From: Hyaloperonospora brassicae
Taxonomy: Eukaryota > Oomycota > Peronosporomycetes > Peronosporales > Peronosporaceae
Direction of reading: 5' to 3'
Assembly (NCBI GenBank): GCA_947650285.1
Contig: CANTFL010001481.1
Location: forward strand, 120,439-184,438
DNA: 64,000 bases
Shown here: positions 14,130 through 26,939 of the stretch, one piece after another
Numbering within the stretch: position 1 is the first letter of the stretch
Layout: each line of letters opens with the position of its first letter
Position numbers and translations under genes: made by a program
The notes under the pieces: generated by a model
The model's input: only the letters and a program-made list of their open reading frames with translations
What the model was told of the DNA's origin: nothing
Database searches by the model: none

Positions 14130-16397
14130 TGTGATTCTTGATCGACCCCAGCAATTTAATGCGATTCCTGATCGCCCCCAGCAATTTATTGCGATTCATG
14201 ATCGCCCCAGCGATTGGGTGTGATTTCTGATCGCCCCCAGCAATTTTATGCGATTCATGATCGACCCCAGCAATTTATTGCGATTCGTGATCGCTCTTAG
14301 CGATTGGGTGTGATTTCTGATCGCCCCCAGCAATTTTATGCGATTCATGATCGACCCCAGCGATTAAATGCGATTCATGATCGTCCCCAGCGGTTTGGTA
14401 TGATTCCTGATCGCCCCCAGCGATTGAGTGCGATTCCTGATCGCCCTATCAATCGGTTGTGATTCTTGATCGACCCCAGCAACTTAATGCGATTCCTGAT
14501 CGCCCCCAGCAATTTAATGCGATTCATGATGGCCCCCAGCGATTGAGTGCGATTCCTGATCGACCCCAGCGATTTGGTGTGATTACTGATGGCCCCCAGC
14601 AATGGAATGTGACTCCTGATCGACCCCAGCGACCGGGTGTGATTCCTGATCGCCCTATCAATCGTTTGTGATTCTTGATCGACACAAGCAAGTGAATGCA
14701 ATTCCTGATCTCCCCCCGATTTTTGATTTCAGTTCCTGATCGCCCCAGCAATTTGGTGTGATTCCTGATCGCCCTATCAATCGGTTGTGATTCTTGATCG
14801 ACCCCAGCAAGTGAATGCGATTCCTGATAGCCCCCCGCGATTGAGCTCAGTTCCTGATCGCCCCAGCAATTGGGTGTGATTCCTGATCTCCCCCAGCATT
14901 TAAGTTGTGATTCTTGATCGACCCCAGCAACTGAATGCGATTCCTGATCGCCCCCAGCAATTTAATGCGATTCATGATCGCCCCCAGCGATTGAGTGCGA
15001 TTTCTGATCGATCCCAGCGATTGGGTGTGATTCCTAATCGCCCTATCAATCGGTTGTGATTCTTGATCGACCCCAGCAACTAAATGCGATTCCTGATCGC
15101 CCCTATCGATTTAATGCGATTCATGATGGCCCCCAGCGATTGAGTGCGATTCCTGATCGACCCCAGCGATTTGGTGTGATTACTGATGGCCCCAGCAATG
15201 GAATGTGACTCCTGATCGACCCCAGCGACCGGGTGTGATTCCTGATCGCCCTATCAATCGGTTGTGATTCTTGATCGATCCCAGCAATTTAATGCGATTC
15301 ATGATCGCCCCCAGCAATTTATTGCGATTCATGATCGCTCCCAGCGATTGGGTGTGATTTCTGATCGCCCCCAGCAATTTTATGCGATTCATGATCGACC
15401 CCAGCAATTTATTGCGATTCGTAATCGCTCTTAGCGATTGGGTGTGATTTCTGATCGCCCCCAGCAATTTTATGCGATTCATGATCGACCCCAGCGATTA
15501 AATGCGATTCATGATCGCCCCCAGCGGTTTGGTATGATTCCTGATCGCCCCCAGCGATTGAGTGCGATTCCTGATCGCCCTATCAATCGGTTGTGATTCT
15601 TGATCGACCCCAGCAACTGAATGCGATTCCTGATCGCCCCCAGCAATTTAATGCGATTCATGATGGCCCCCAGCGATTGAGTGCGATTCCTGATCGACCC
15701 CAGCGATTTGGTGTGATTACTGATGGCCCCCAGCAATGGAATGTGACTCCTGATCGACCCCAGCGACCGGGTGTGATTCCTGATCGCCCTATCAATCGTT
15801 TGTGATTCTTGATCGACACAAGCAAGTGAATGCAATTCCTGATCTCCCCCCGATTTTTGATTTCAGTTCCTGATCGCCCCAGCAATTTGGTGTGATTCCT
15901 GATCGCCCTATCAATCGGTTGTGATTCTTGATCGACCCCAGCAAGTGAATGCGATTCCTGATAGCCCCCCGCGATTGAGCTCAGTTCCTGATCGCCCCAG
16001 CGATTGGGTGTGATTCCTGATCTCCCCCAGCGATTGAGTTGTGATTCTTGATCGACCCCAGCAACTGAATGCGATTCCTGATCGCCCCCAGCAATTTAAT
16101 GCGATTCATGATCGCCCCCAGCGATTGAGTGCGATTTCTGATCGACCCCAGCGATTGGGTGTGATTCCTAATCGCCCTATCAATCGGTTGTGATTCTTGA
16201 TCGACCCCAGCAACTAAATGCGATTCCTGATCGCCCCTATCGATTTAATGCGATTCATGATGGCCCCCAGCGATTGAGTGCGATTCCTGATCGACCCCAG
16301 CGATTTGGTGTGATTACTGATGGCCCCAGCAATGGAATGTGACTCCTGATCGACCCCAGCGACCGGGTGTGATTCCTGATCGCCCTATCAATCGGTT
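14130..16397. repeat. Tandem duplication of about 1,134 bp within the satellite
   Basis: Identical or near-identical block landmarks occur 1,134 bp apart: 14,375/15,509, 14,459/15,593, 14,524/15,658 and 15,180/16,314. The two copies are about 14,130-15,263 and 15,264-16,397, and a third partial copy starts at about 16,398. Boundaries are approximate because the flanks belong to the same monomer family. Confidence 0.82.
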
Positions 16398-16809
16398 GTG
16401 ATTCTTGATCGATCCCAGCAATTTAATGCGATTCATGATCGCCCCCAGCAATTTATTGCGATTCATGATCGCTCCCAGCGATTGGGTGTGATTTCTGATC
16501 GCCCCCAGCAATTTTATGCGATTCATGATCGACCCCAGCGATTAAATGCGATTCGTAATCGCTCTTAGCGATTGGGTGTGATTTCTGATCGCCCCCAGCA
16601 ATTTTATGCGATTCATGATCGACCCCAGCGATTAAATGCGATTCGTGATCGCTCTGAGCGATTGGGTGTGATTTCTGATCGCCCCCAGCAATTTTATGCG
16701 ATTCATGATCGACCCCAGCGATTTAATTCGATTCATGATCGCCCCCAGCGATTGAATGCGATTCCTGATTGCTCCAGCAATTTGGTGTGATTCCTGATCG
16801 CCCTATCAA

Positions 16810-19800
16810 TCGGTTGTGATTCTTGATCGACCCCAGCAAGTGAATGCGATTCCTGATCGCCCGCCGCGATTGAGCTCAGTTCCTGATCGCCCCAGCGATT
16901 GGGTGTGATTCCTGATCTCCCCCAGCGATTGAGTTGTGATTCTTGATCGACCCCAGCAACTGAATGCGATTCCTGATCGCCCCCAGCAATTTAATGCGAT
17001 TCATGATGGCCCCCAGCGATTGAGTGCGATTCCTGATCGACCCCAGCGATTTGGTGTGATTACTGATGGCCCCAGCAATGGAATGTGACTCCTGATCGAC
17101 CCCAGCGACCGGGTGTGATTCCTGATCGCTCTATCAATCGGTTGTGATTCTTGATCGACCCCAGCAGATGAATGCGATTCCTGATCGCCCCCTGCAATTT
17201 AATGCGATTCATGATCGCTCACAGCGATTGGGTGTGATTTCTGATCGCCTCCAACAATTTTATGCGATTCATGATCGACCCCAGCGATTAAATGCGATTC
17301 GTGATCGCTCTGAGCGATTGGGTGTGATTTCTGATCGCCCCCAGCAATTTTATGCGATTCATGATCGACCCCAGCGATTTAATTCGATTCATGATCGCCC
17401 CCAGCGATTGGGTATGATTCCTGATCGCTCCCAGCGATTGAGTGCGATTCCTGATCGACCCCAGCGATTGGGTGTGATTCATGATCGACCCCAGCGACCG
17501 GGTGTGATTCCTGATCGCCCTATCAATCGGTTGTGATTCTTGATCGCCCTATCAATCGGTTGTGATTCTTGATCGACCCCAGCAAGTAATTGCGATTCCT
17601 GATCGCCCCCAGCGATTGAGTGCGATTCCTGATCGCCCCCCGCGATTGAATTCAGTTCCTGATCGCCCCAGCAATTTGGTGTGATTCCTGATCGCCCTAT
17701 CAATCGGTTGTGATTCTTGGACGACCCCAGCAAGTGAATGCGATTCCTGATTGCCCCCCGCGATTGAGTTCTATTCCTGATCGACCCAGCGATTGGGTGT
17801 GATTCCTGATCTCCCCCAGCGATTGAGTTGTGATTCTTGATCGACCCCAGCAACTGAATGCGATTCCTGATCGCCCCCAGCAATTTAATGCGATTCATGA
17901 TCGCCCTCAGCGATTGAGTGCGATTTCTGATCGACCCCAGCGATTGGGTGTGATTCCTGATCGCCCTATCAATCGGTTGTGATTCTTGATCGACCCCAGC
18001 AACTGAATGCGATTCCTGATCGCCCCCAGCAATTTAATGCGATTCATGATGGCCCCCAGCGATTGAGTGCGATTCCTGATCGACCCCAGCGATTTGGTGT
18101 GATTACTGATGGCCCCAGCAATGGAATGTGACTCCTGATCGACCCCAGCGACCGGGTGTGATTCCTGATCGCCCTATCAATCGTTTGTGATTCTTGATCG
18201 ACCCCAGCAAGTGAATGCGATTCCTGATCGCCCCCCGCGATTGAATTCAGTTCCTAATCGCCTCAGCAATTTGGTGTGGTTCCTGATCGCCCTCTCAATC
18301 GGTTGTGATTCTTGATCGACCCCAGCAAGTGAATGCGATTCCTGATAGCCCCCCGCGATTGAGCTCAGTTCCTGATCGCCCCAGCGATTGGGTGTGATTC
18401 CTGATCTCCCCCAGCGATTGAGTTGTGATTCTTGATCGACCCCAGCAACTGAATGCGATTCCTGATCGCCCCCAGCAATTTAATGCGATTCATGATCGCC
18501 CCGAGCGATTGAGTGCGATTTCTGATCGACCCCAGCGATTGGGTGTGATTCCTGATCGCCCTATCAATCGGTTGTGATTCTTGATCGACCCCAGCAACTG
18601 AATGCGATTCTCGATCGCCCCCATCAATTTAATGCGATTCATGATGGCCCCCAGCGATTAAGTGCGATTCCTGATCGACCCCAGCGATTTGGTGTGATTA
18701 CTGATGGCCCCAGCAATGGAATGTGACTCCTGATCGACCCCAGCGACCGGGTGTGATTCCTGATCGCCCTATCAATCGGTTGTGATTCTTGATCGACCCC
18801 AGCAAGTGAATGCGATTCATGATCGCTCCCAGCGATTGGGTGTGATTTCTGATCGCCCCCAGCAATTTTATACGATTCATGATCGACCCCAGCGATTAAA
18901 TGCGATTCGTGATCGCTCTGAGCGATTGGGTGTGATTTCTGATCGCCCCCAGCAATTTTATGCGATTCCTGATCGCCCCAGCAATTTGGTGTGATTCCTG
19001 ATCGCCCTATCAATCGGTTGTGATTCTTGATCGACCCCAGCAAGTAAATGCGATTCCTGATCGCCCCCCGCGATTGAATTCTGTTCCTGATCGCCTCAGC
19101 AAATTGGTATGGTTCCTGATCGCCCTATCAATCGGTTGTGTATCTTGATCGACCCCAGCAAGTGAATGCGATTCCTGATCGCCCCCCCGCGATTGAATTC
19201 AGTTCCTGATCGCCTCAGCAATTTGGTGTGGTTCCTGATCGCCCTATCAATCGGTTGTGATTCTTGATCGACCTCAGCAAGTGAATAATTTTCCTGATCG
19301 CCCTCCGCGATTGAGCTCAGTTCCTGATCGCCCCAGCGATTGGGTGTGATTCCTGATCTCCCCCAGCGATTGAGTTGTGATTCTTGATCGACCCCAGCAA
19401 CTGAATGCGATTCCTGATCGCCCCCAGCAATTTAATGCGATTCATGATCGCCCCGAGCGATTGAGTGCGATTTCTGATCGACCCCAGCGATTGGGTGTGA
19501 TTCCTGATCGCCCTATCAATCAATTGTGATTCTTGATCGACCCCAGCAACTGAATGCGATTCTCGATCGCCCCCATCAATTTAATGCGATTCATGATGGC
19601 CCCCAGCGATTAAGTGCGATTCCTGATCGACCCCAGCGATTTGGTGTGATTACTGATGGCCCCAGCAATGGAATGTGACTCCTGATCGACCCCAGCGACC
19701 GGGTGTGATTCCTGATCGCCCTATCAATCGGTTGTGATTCTTGATCGACCCCAGCAATTTAATGCGATTCATGATCGCTCCCAGCGATTGGGTGTGATTT

Positions 19801-22800
19801 CTGATCGCCCCCAGCAATTTTATGCGATTCATGATCGCCCCCAGCGATTGAGTGCGATTTCTGATCGACCCCAGCGATTGGGTGTGATTCCTGATCGCCC
19901 CCAGCGATTGAGTGCGATTCCTGATCGCCCCAGCAATTTGGTGTGATTCCTGATCGCCCTATCAATCGGTTGTGATTCTTGATCGACCCCAGCAAGTGAA
20001 TGCGATTCCTGATTGCCCCCCGCGATTGAGCTCAGTTCCTGATCGCCTCAGCGATTGGGTGTGGTTCCTGATCGCCCTATCAATCGGTTGTGTATCTTGA
20101 TCGACCCCAGCAAGTGAATGCGATTCCTGATTGCCCCCCGCGATTGAGCTCAGTTCCTGATCGCCCCAGCGATTGGGTGTGATTCCTGATCTCCCCCAGC
20201 GATTGAGTTGTGATTCTTGATCGACCCCAGCAACTGAATGCGATTCCTGATCGCCCCCAGCAATTTAATGCGATTCATGATGGCCCCCAGCGATTGAGTG
20301 CGATTCCTGATCGACCCCAGCGATTTGGTGTGATTACTGATGGCCCCAGCAATGGAATGTGACTCCTGATCGACCCCAGCGACCGGGTGTGATTCCTGAT
20401 CGCTCTATCAATCGGTTGTGATTCTTGATCGACCCCAGCAGATGAATGCGATTCCTGATCGCCCCCTGCAATTTATTGCGATTCATGATCGCTCACAGCG
20501 ATTGGGTGTGATTTCTGATCGCCTCCAACAATTTTATGCGATTCATGATCGACCCCAGCGATTAAATGCGATTCGTGATCGCTCTGAGCGATTGGGTGTG
20601 ATTTCTGATCGCCCCCAGCAATTTTATGCGATTCATGATCGACCCCAGCGATTTAATTCGATTCATGATCGCCCCCAGCGATTGGGTATGATTCCTGATC
20701 GCTCCCAGCGATTGAGTGCGATTCCTGATCGACCCCAGCGATTGGGTGTGATTCATGATCGACCCCAGCGACCGGGTGTGATTCCTGATCGCCCTATCAA
20801 TCGGTTGTGATTCTTGATCGCCCTATCAATCGGTTGTGATTCTTGATCGACCCCAGCAAGTAATTGCGATTCCTGATCGCCCCCAGCGATTGAGTGCGAT
20901 TCCTGATCGCCCCCCGCGATTGAATTCAGTTCCTGATCGCCCCAGCAATTTGGTGTGATTCCTGATCGCCCTATCAATCGGTTGTGATTCTTGGACGACC
21001 CCAGCAAGTGAATGCGATTCCTGATTGCCCCCCGCGATTGAGTTCTATTCCTGATCGCCCCAGCGATTGGGTGTGATTCCTGATCTCCCCCAGCGATTGA
21101 GTTGTGATTCTTGATCGACCCCAGCAACTGAATGCGATTCCTGATCGCCCCCAGCAATTTAATGCGATTCATGATCGCCCTCAGCGATTGAGTGCGATTT
21201 CTGATCGACCCCAGCGATTGGGTGTGATTCCTGATCGCCCTATCAATCGGTTGTGATTCTTGATCGACCCCAGCAACTGAATGCGATTCCCGATCGCCCC
21301 CAGCAATTTAATGCGATTCATGATGGCCCCCAGCGATTGAGTGCGATTCCTGATCGACCCCAGCGATTTGGTGTGATTACTGATGGCCCCAGCAATGGAA
21401 TGTGACTCCTGATCGACCCCAGCGACCGGGTGTGATTCCTGATCGCCCTATCAATCGTTTGTGATTCTTGATCGACCCCAGCAAGTGAATTGCGATTCCT
21501 GATCGCCCCCCGCGATTGAATTCAGTTCCTAATCGCCTCAGCAATTTGGTGTGGTTCCTGATCGCCCTCTCAATCGGTTGTGATTCTTGATCGACCCCAG
21601 CAAGTGAATGCGATTCCTGATAGCCCCCCGCGATTGAGCTTAGTTCCTGATCGCCCCAGCGATTGGGTGTGATTCCTGATCTCCCCCAGCGATTGAGTTG
21701 TGATTCTTGATCGACCCCAGCAACTGAATGCGATTCCTGATCGCCCCCAGCAATTTAATGCGATTCATGATCGCCCCGAGCGATTGAGTGCGATTTCTGA
21801 TCGACCCCAGCGATTGGGTGTGATTCCTGATCGCCCTATCAATCGATTGTGATTCTTGATCGACCCCAGCAACTGAATGCGATTCTCGATCGCCCCCATC
21901 AATTTAATGCGATTCATGATGGCCCCCAGCGATTAAGTGCGATTCCTGATCGACCCCAGCGATTTGGTGTGATTACTGATGGCCCCAGCAATGGAATGTG
22001 ACTCCTGATCGACCCCAGCGACCGGGTGTGATTCCTGATCGCCCTATCAATCGGTTGTGATTCTTGATCGACCCCAGCAAGTGAATGCGATTCATGATCG
22101 CTCCCAGCGATTGGGTGTGATTTCTGATCGCCCCCAGCAATTTTATACGATTCATGATCGACCACAGCGATTAAATGCGATTCGTGATCGCTCTGAGCGA
22201 TTGGGTGTGATTTCTGATCGCCCCCAGCAATTTTATGCGATTCCTGATCGCCCCAGCAATTTGGTGTGATTCCTGATCGCCCTATCAATCGGTTGTGATT
22301 CTTGATCGACCCCAGCAAGTAAATGCGATTCCTTATCGCCCCCCGCGATTGAATTCTGTTCCTGATCGCCTCAGCAAATTGGTGTGGTTCCTGATCGCCC
22401 TATCAATCGGTTGTGTATCTTGATCGACCCCAGCAAGTGAATGCGATTCCTGATCGCCCCCCCGCGATCGAATTCAGTTCCTGATCGCCTCAGCAATTTG
22501 GTGTGGTTCCTGATCGCCCTATCAATCGGTTGTGATTCTTGATCGACCTCAGCAAGTGAATAATTTTCCTGATCGCCCTCCGCGATTGAGCTCAGTTCCT
22601 GATCGCCCCAGCGATTGGGTGTGATTCCTGATCTCCCCCAGCGATTGAGTTGTGATTCTTGATCGACCCCAGCAACTGAATGCGATTCCTGATCGCCCCC
22701 AGCAATTTAATGCGATTCATGATCGCCCCGAGCGATTGAGTGCGATTTCTGATCGACCCCAGCGATTGGGTGTGATTCCTGATCGCCCTATCAATCAATT

Positions 22801-23355
22801 GTGATTCTTGATCGACCCCAGCAACTGAATGCGATTCTCGATCGCCCCCATCAATTTAATGCGATTCATGATGGCCTTCAGCGATTGGGTGCGATTCCTG
22901 ATCGACCCCAGCGATTTGGTGTGATTACTGATGGCCCCAGCAATGGAATGTGACTCCTGATCGACCCCAGCGACCGGGTGTGATTCCTGATCGCCCTATC
23001 AATCGGTTGTGATTCTTGATCGACCCCAGCAAGTAAATGCGATTCATGATCGCTCCCAGCGATTGGGTGTGATTTCTGATCGCCCCCAGCAATTTTATGC
23101 GATTCATGATCGCCCCCAGCGATTGAGTGCGATTTCTGATCGTTCTTAGCGATTGGGTGTGATTCCTGATCGCCCCCAGCGATTGAGTGCGATTCCTGAT
23201 CGCCCCAGCAATTTGGTGTGATTCCTGATCGCCCTATCAATCGGTTGTGATTCTTGATCGACCCCAGCAAGTGAATGCGATTCCTGATTGCCCCCGCGAT
23301 TGAGCTCAGTTCCTGATCGCCCCAGCGATTGGGTGTGGTTCCTGATCGCCCTATC
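16810..23355. repeat. Tandem duplication of about 3,274 bp within the satellite
   Basis: Long blocks recur at 3,274-3,275 bp: 17,144/20,418, 17,479/20,753, 18,639/21,914, 18,782/22,057, 19,317/22,592 and 19,650/22,925. The copies are roughly 16,810-20,080 and 20,085-23,355. They differ by few substitutions and one single-base indel (at about 21,489), so this is younger than the general divergence of this zone. Confidence 0.85.
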
Positions 23356-26300
23356 AATCGGTTGTGTATCTTGATCGACCCCAGCAAGTGAATGCGATTC
23401 CTGATCGCCCCCCGCGATTGAATTCAGTTCCTGATCGCCTCAGCAATTTGGTGTGGTTCCTGATCGCCCTATCAATCGGTTGTGATTCTTGATCGACCTC
23501 AGCAAGTGAATAATTTTCCTGATCGCCCTCCGCGATTGAGCTCAGTTCCTGATCGCCCCAGCGATTGGGTGTGATTCCTGATCTCCCCCAGCGATTGAGT
23601 TGTGATTCTTGATCGACCCCAGCAACTGAATGCGATTCCTGATCGCCCCCAGCAATTTAATGCGATTCATGATCGCCCCCAGCGATTGAGTGCGATTTCT
23701 GATCCACCCCAGCGATTGGGTGTGATTCCTGATCGCCCCCAGCGATTGAGTGCGATTCCTGATCGCCCTATCAATCGGTTGTGATTCTTGATCGACCCCA
23801 GCAAGTGAATGCGATTCCTGATCGCCCCCCGCGATTGAATTCTGTTCCTGATCGCCTCAGCAAATTGGTGTGGTTCCTGATCGCCCTATCAATCGGTTGT
23901 GATTCTTGATCGACCCCAGCAACTGAATGCGATTCCTGATCGCCCCCAGCAATTTAATGCGATTCCTGATCGCCCCCAGCGATTGAGTGCGATTTCTGAT
24001 CCACCCCAGCGATTGGGTGTGATTCCTGATCGCCCCCAGCGATTGAGTGCGATTCCTGATCGACCCCAGCGATTAATTGTGATTCCAGATCAACCCCAGC
24101 AACCGGGTGTGGTTCCTGATCGCCCCGAGCGATTGGGTGTGATTTCTGATCGCCCCCAGCAATTTTATGCGATTCCTGATCGCCCCCAGCAATTTATTGC
24201 GATTCATGATCGCTCCCAGCGATTGGGTGTGATTTCTGATCGCCCCCAGCAATTTTATGCGATTTATGATCGACCCCAGCGATTAAATGCGATTCGTGAT
24301 CGCTCTTAGCGATTGGGTGTGATTTCTGATCGCCCCCAGCAATTTTATGCGATTCATGGTCGCCCCCAGCGGTTTGGTATGATTCCTGATCGCCCCCAGC
24401 GATTGAGTGCGATTCCTGATCGACCCCAGCGATTGGGTGTGATTCCTGATCGACCCCAGCGACCGGGTGTGATTCCTGATCGCCCCAGCAATCGGTTGTG
24501 ATTCTTGATCGCCCTATCAATCGGTTGTGATTCTTGATCGACCCCAGCAAGTAAATGCGATTCCTGATCGCCCCCCGCGATTGAATTCTGTTCCTGATCG
24601 CCTCAGCAATTTGGTGTGGTTCCTGATCGCCCTATCAATCGGTTGTGATTCTTGATCGACCTCAGCAAGTGAATGCGATTCCTGATCGCCCGCCGCGATT
24701 GAGCTCAGTTCCTGATCGCCCCAGCGATTGGGTGTGATACCTGATCTCCCCCAGCGATTGAGTTGTGATTCTTGATCGACCCCAGCAACTGAATGCGATT
24801 CCTGATCGCCCCCAGCAATTTAATGCGATTCATGATCGCCCCCAGCGATTGAGTGCGATTTCTGATCGACCCCAGCGATTGGGTGTGATTCCTGATCGCC
24901 CCCAGCGATTGAGTGCGATTCCTGATCGCCCCAGCAATTTGGTGTGATTCCTGATCGCCCTATCAATCGGTTGTGATTCTTGATCGACCCCAGCAAGTGA
25001 ATGCGATTCCTGATTGCCCCCCGCGATTGAGCTCAGTTCCTGATCGCCCCAGCGATTGGGTGTGGTTCCTGATCTCCCCCAGCGATTGAGTTGTGATTCT
25101 TGATCGACCCCAGCAACTGAATGCGATTCCTGATCGCCCCCAGCAATTTAATGCGATTCATGATCGCCCCCACCGATTGAGTGCGATTTCTGATCGACCC
25201 CAGCGATTGGGTGTGATTCCTGATCGCCCTATCAATCGGTTGTGATTCTTGATCGACCCCAGCAACTGAATGCGATTCCTGATCGCCCCCAGCAATTTAA
25301 TGCGATTCATGATCGCCCCCAGCGATTGAGTGCGATTCATGATCGACCCCAGCGATTTGGTGTGATTACTAATGGCCCCCAGCAATGGAATGTGACTCCT
25401 GATCGACCCCAGCGACCGGGTGTGATTCCTGATCGCCCTATCAATCGGTTGTGAATCTTGATCGACCCCAGCAATTTAATGCGATTCATGATCGCCCCCA
25501 GCAATTTAATGCGATTCATGATCGCTCCCAGCGATTAAGTGTGATTTTTGATCGCCCCCAGCAATTTTATGCGATTCATGATCGACCCCAGCGATTAAAT
25601 GCGATTCGTGATCGTTCTTAGCGATTGGGTGTGATTTCTGATCGCCCCCAGCAATTTTATGCGATTCATGATCGACCCCAGCGATTAAATGCGATTCGTG
25701 ATCGCTCTTAGCGATTGGGTGTGATTTCTGATCGCCCTCAGCGATTGAGTGCGATTCCTGATCGACCCCAGCGATTTGGTGTGATTCCTGATGGCCCCCA
25801 GCAATGAAGTGCGATTCCTGATCGACCCCAGCGATTAATTGTGATTCCTGATCGACCCCAGCAACCGGGTGTGATTCCTGATCGCCCCCAGCGATTGGGT
25901 GCGATTTCTGATCGCCCCCAGCGATTTTAGTGCGATTCCTGATCGCCCTCAGCAATTGGTTGTGATTCCTGATCGCCCCCAGCAATTGTATGCGATTCCT
26001 GATCGCCCCCAGCGATTTAATGCGATTCCTGATCGCCCCCAGCGATTGGGTGTGATTCCTGATCGCCCCCAGCGATTTGGTGTGATTCCTGATCGCCCCC
26101 AGCAATTTAATGCGATTCCTGATCGCCCCCAGCGATTGGGTGTGATTTCTGATCGCCCTCAGCAATTGGTATGCGATTCATGATCGACCCCAGCAATTTA
26201 ATGCGATTCCTGATCGCCCCCAGCAATTTTATGCGATTCATGATCGCCCCCAGCGATTGGGTGTGATTTCTGATCGCCCCCAGCAATTTTATGCGATTCA

Positions 26301-26939
26301 TGATCGCCCCCAGCGATTTATTGCGATTCATGATCGCTCTTAGCGATTGGGTGTGATTTCTGATCGCCCCCAGCAATTTTATGCGATTCATGATCGACCC
26401 CAGCGATTAAATGCGATTCGTGATCGCTCTTAGCGATTGGGTGTGATTTCTGATCGCCCCCAGCGATTGAGTGCGATTCCTGATCGACCCCAGCGATTTG
26501 GTGTGATTCCTGATGGCCCCCAGCAATGAAGTGCGATTCCTGATCGACCCCAGCGATTAATTGTGATTCCCGATCAACCCCAACGAGTGTGGTTCCTGAT
26601 CGCCCCCAGCAATTTGTATGCTGATTCATGATCGCCCCCAGCGATTGGGTGTGATTCCTGATCGCCCCCAGCAATTTTATGCGATTCATGATCGCCCCCA
26701 GCGGTTTGGTATGATTCCTGATCGCCCCCAGCGATCGAGTGTGATTCCCGATCACCCCAGGGACCGGGTGTGATTCCTGATCGCCCCCAGCGATTTGATG
26801 TGGTCCTGATCGACCCCAGCAATTTGGTGTGATTCCTGATGGCCCCCAGCAATGGAGTGTGATTTCCGATCGACCCCAGCGACCGGGTGTGATTCCTGAT
26901 CGCCCTTTTAATCGGTTGTGATTCTTGATCGACCCCAGC

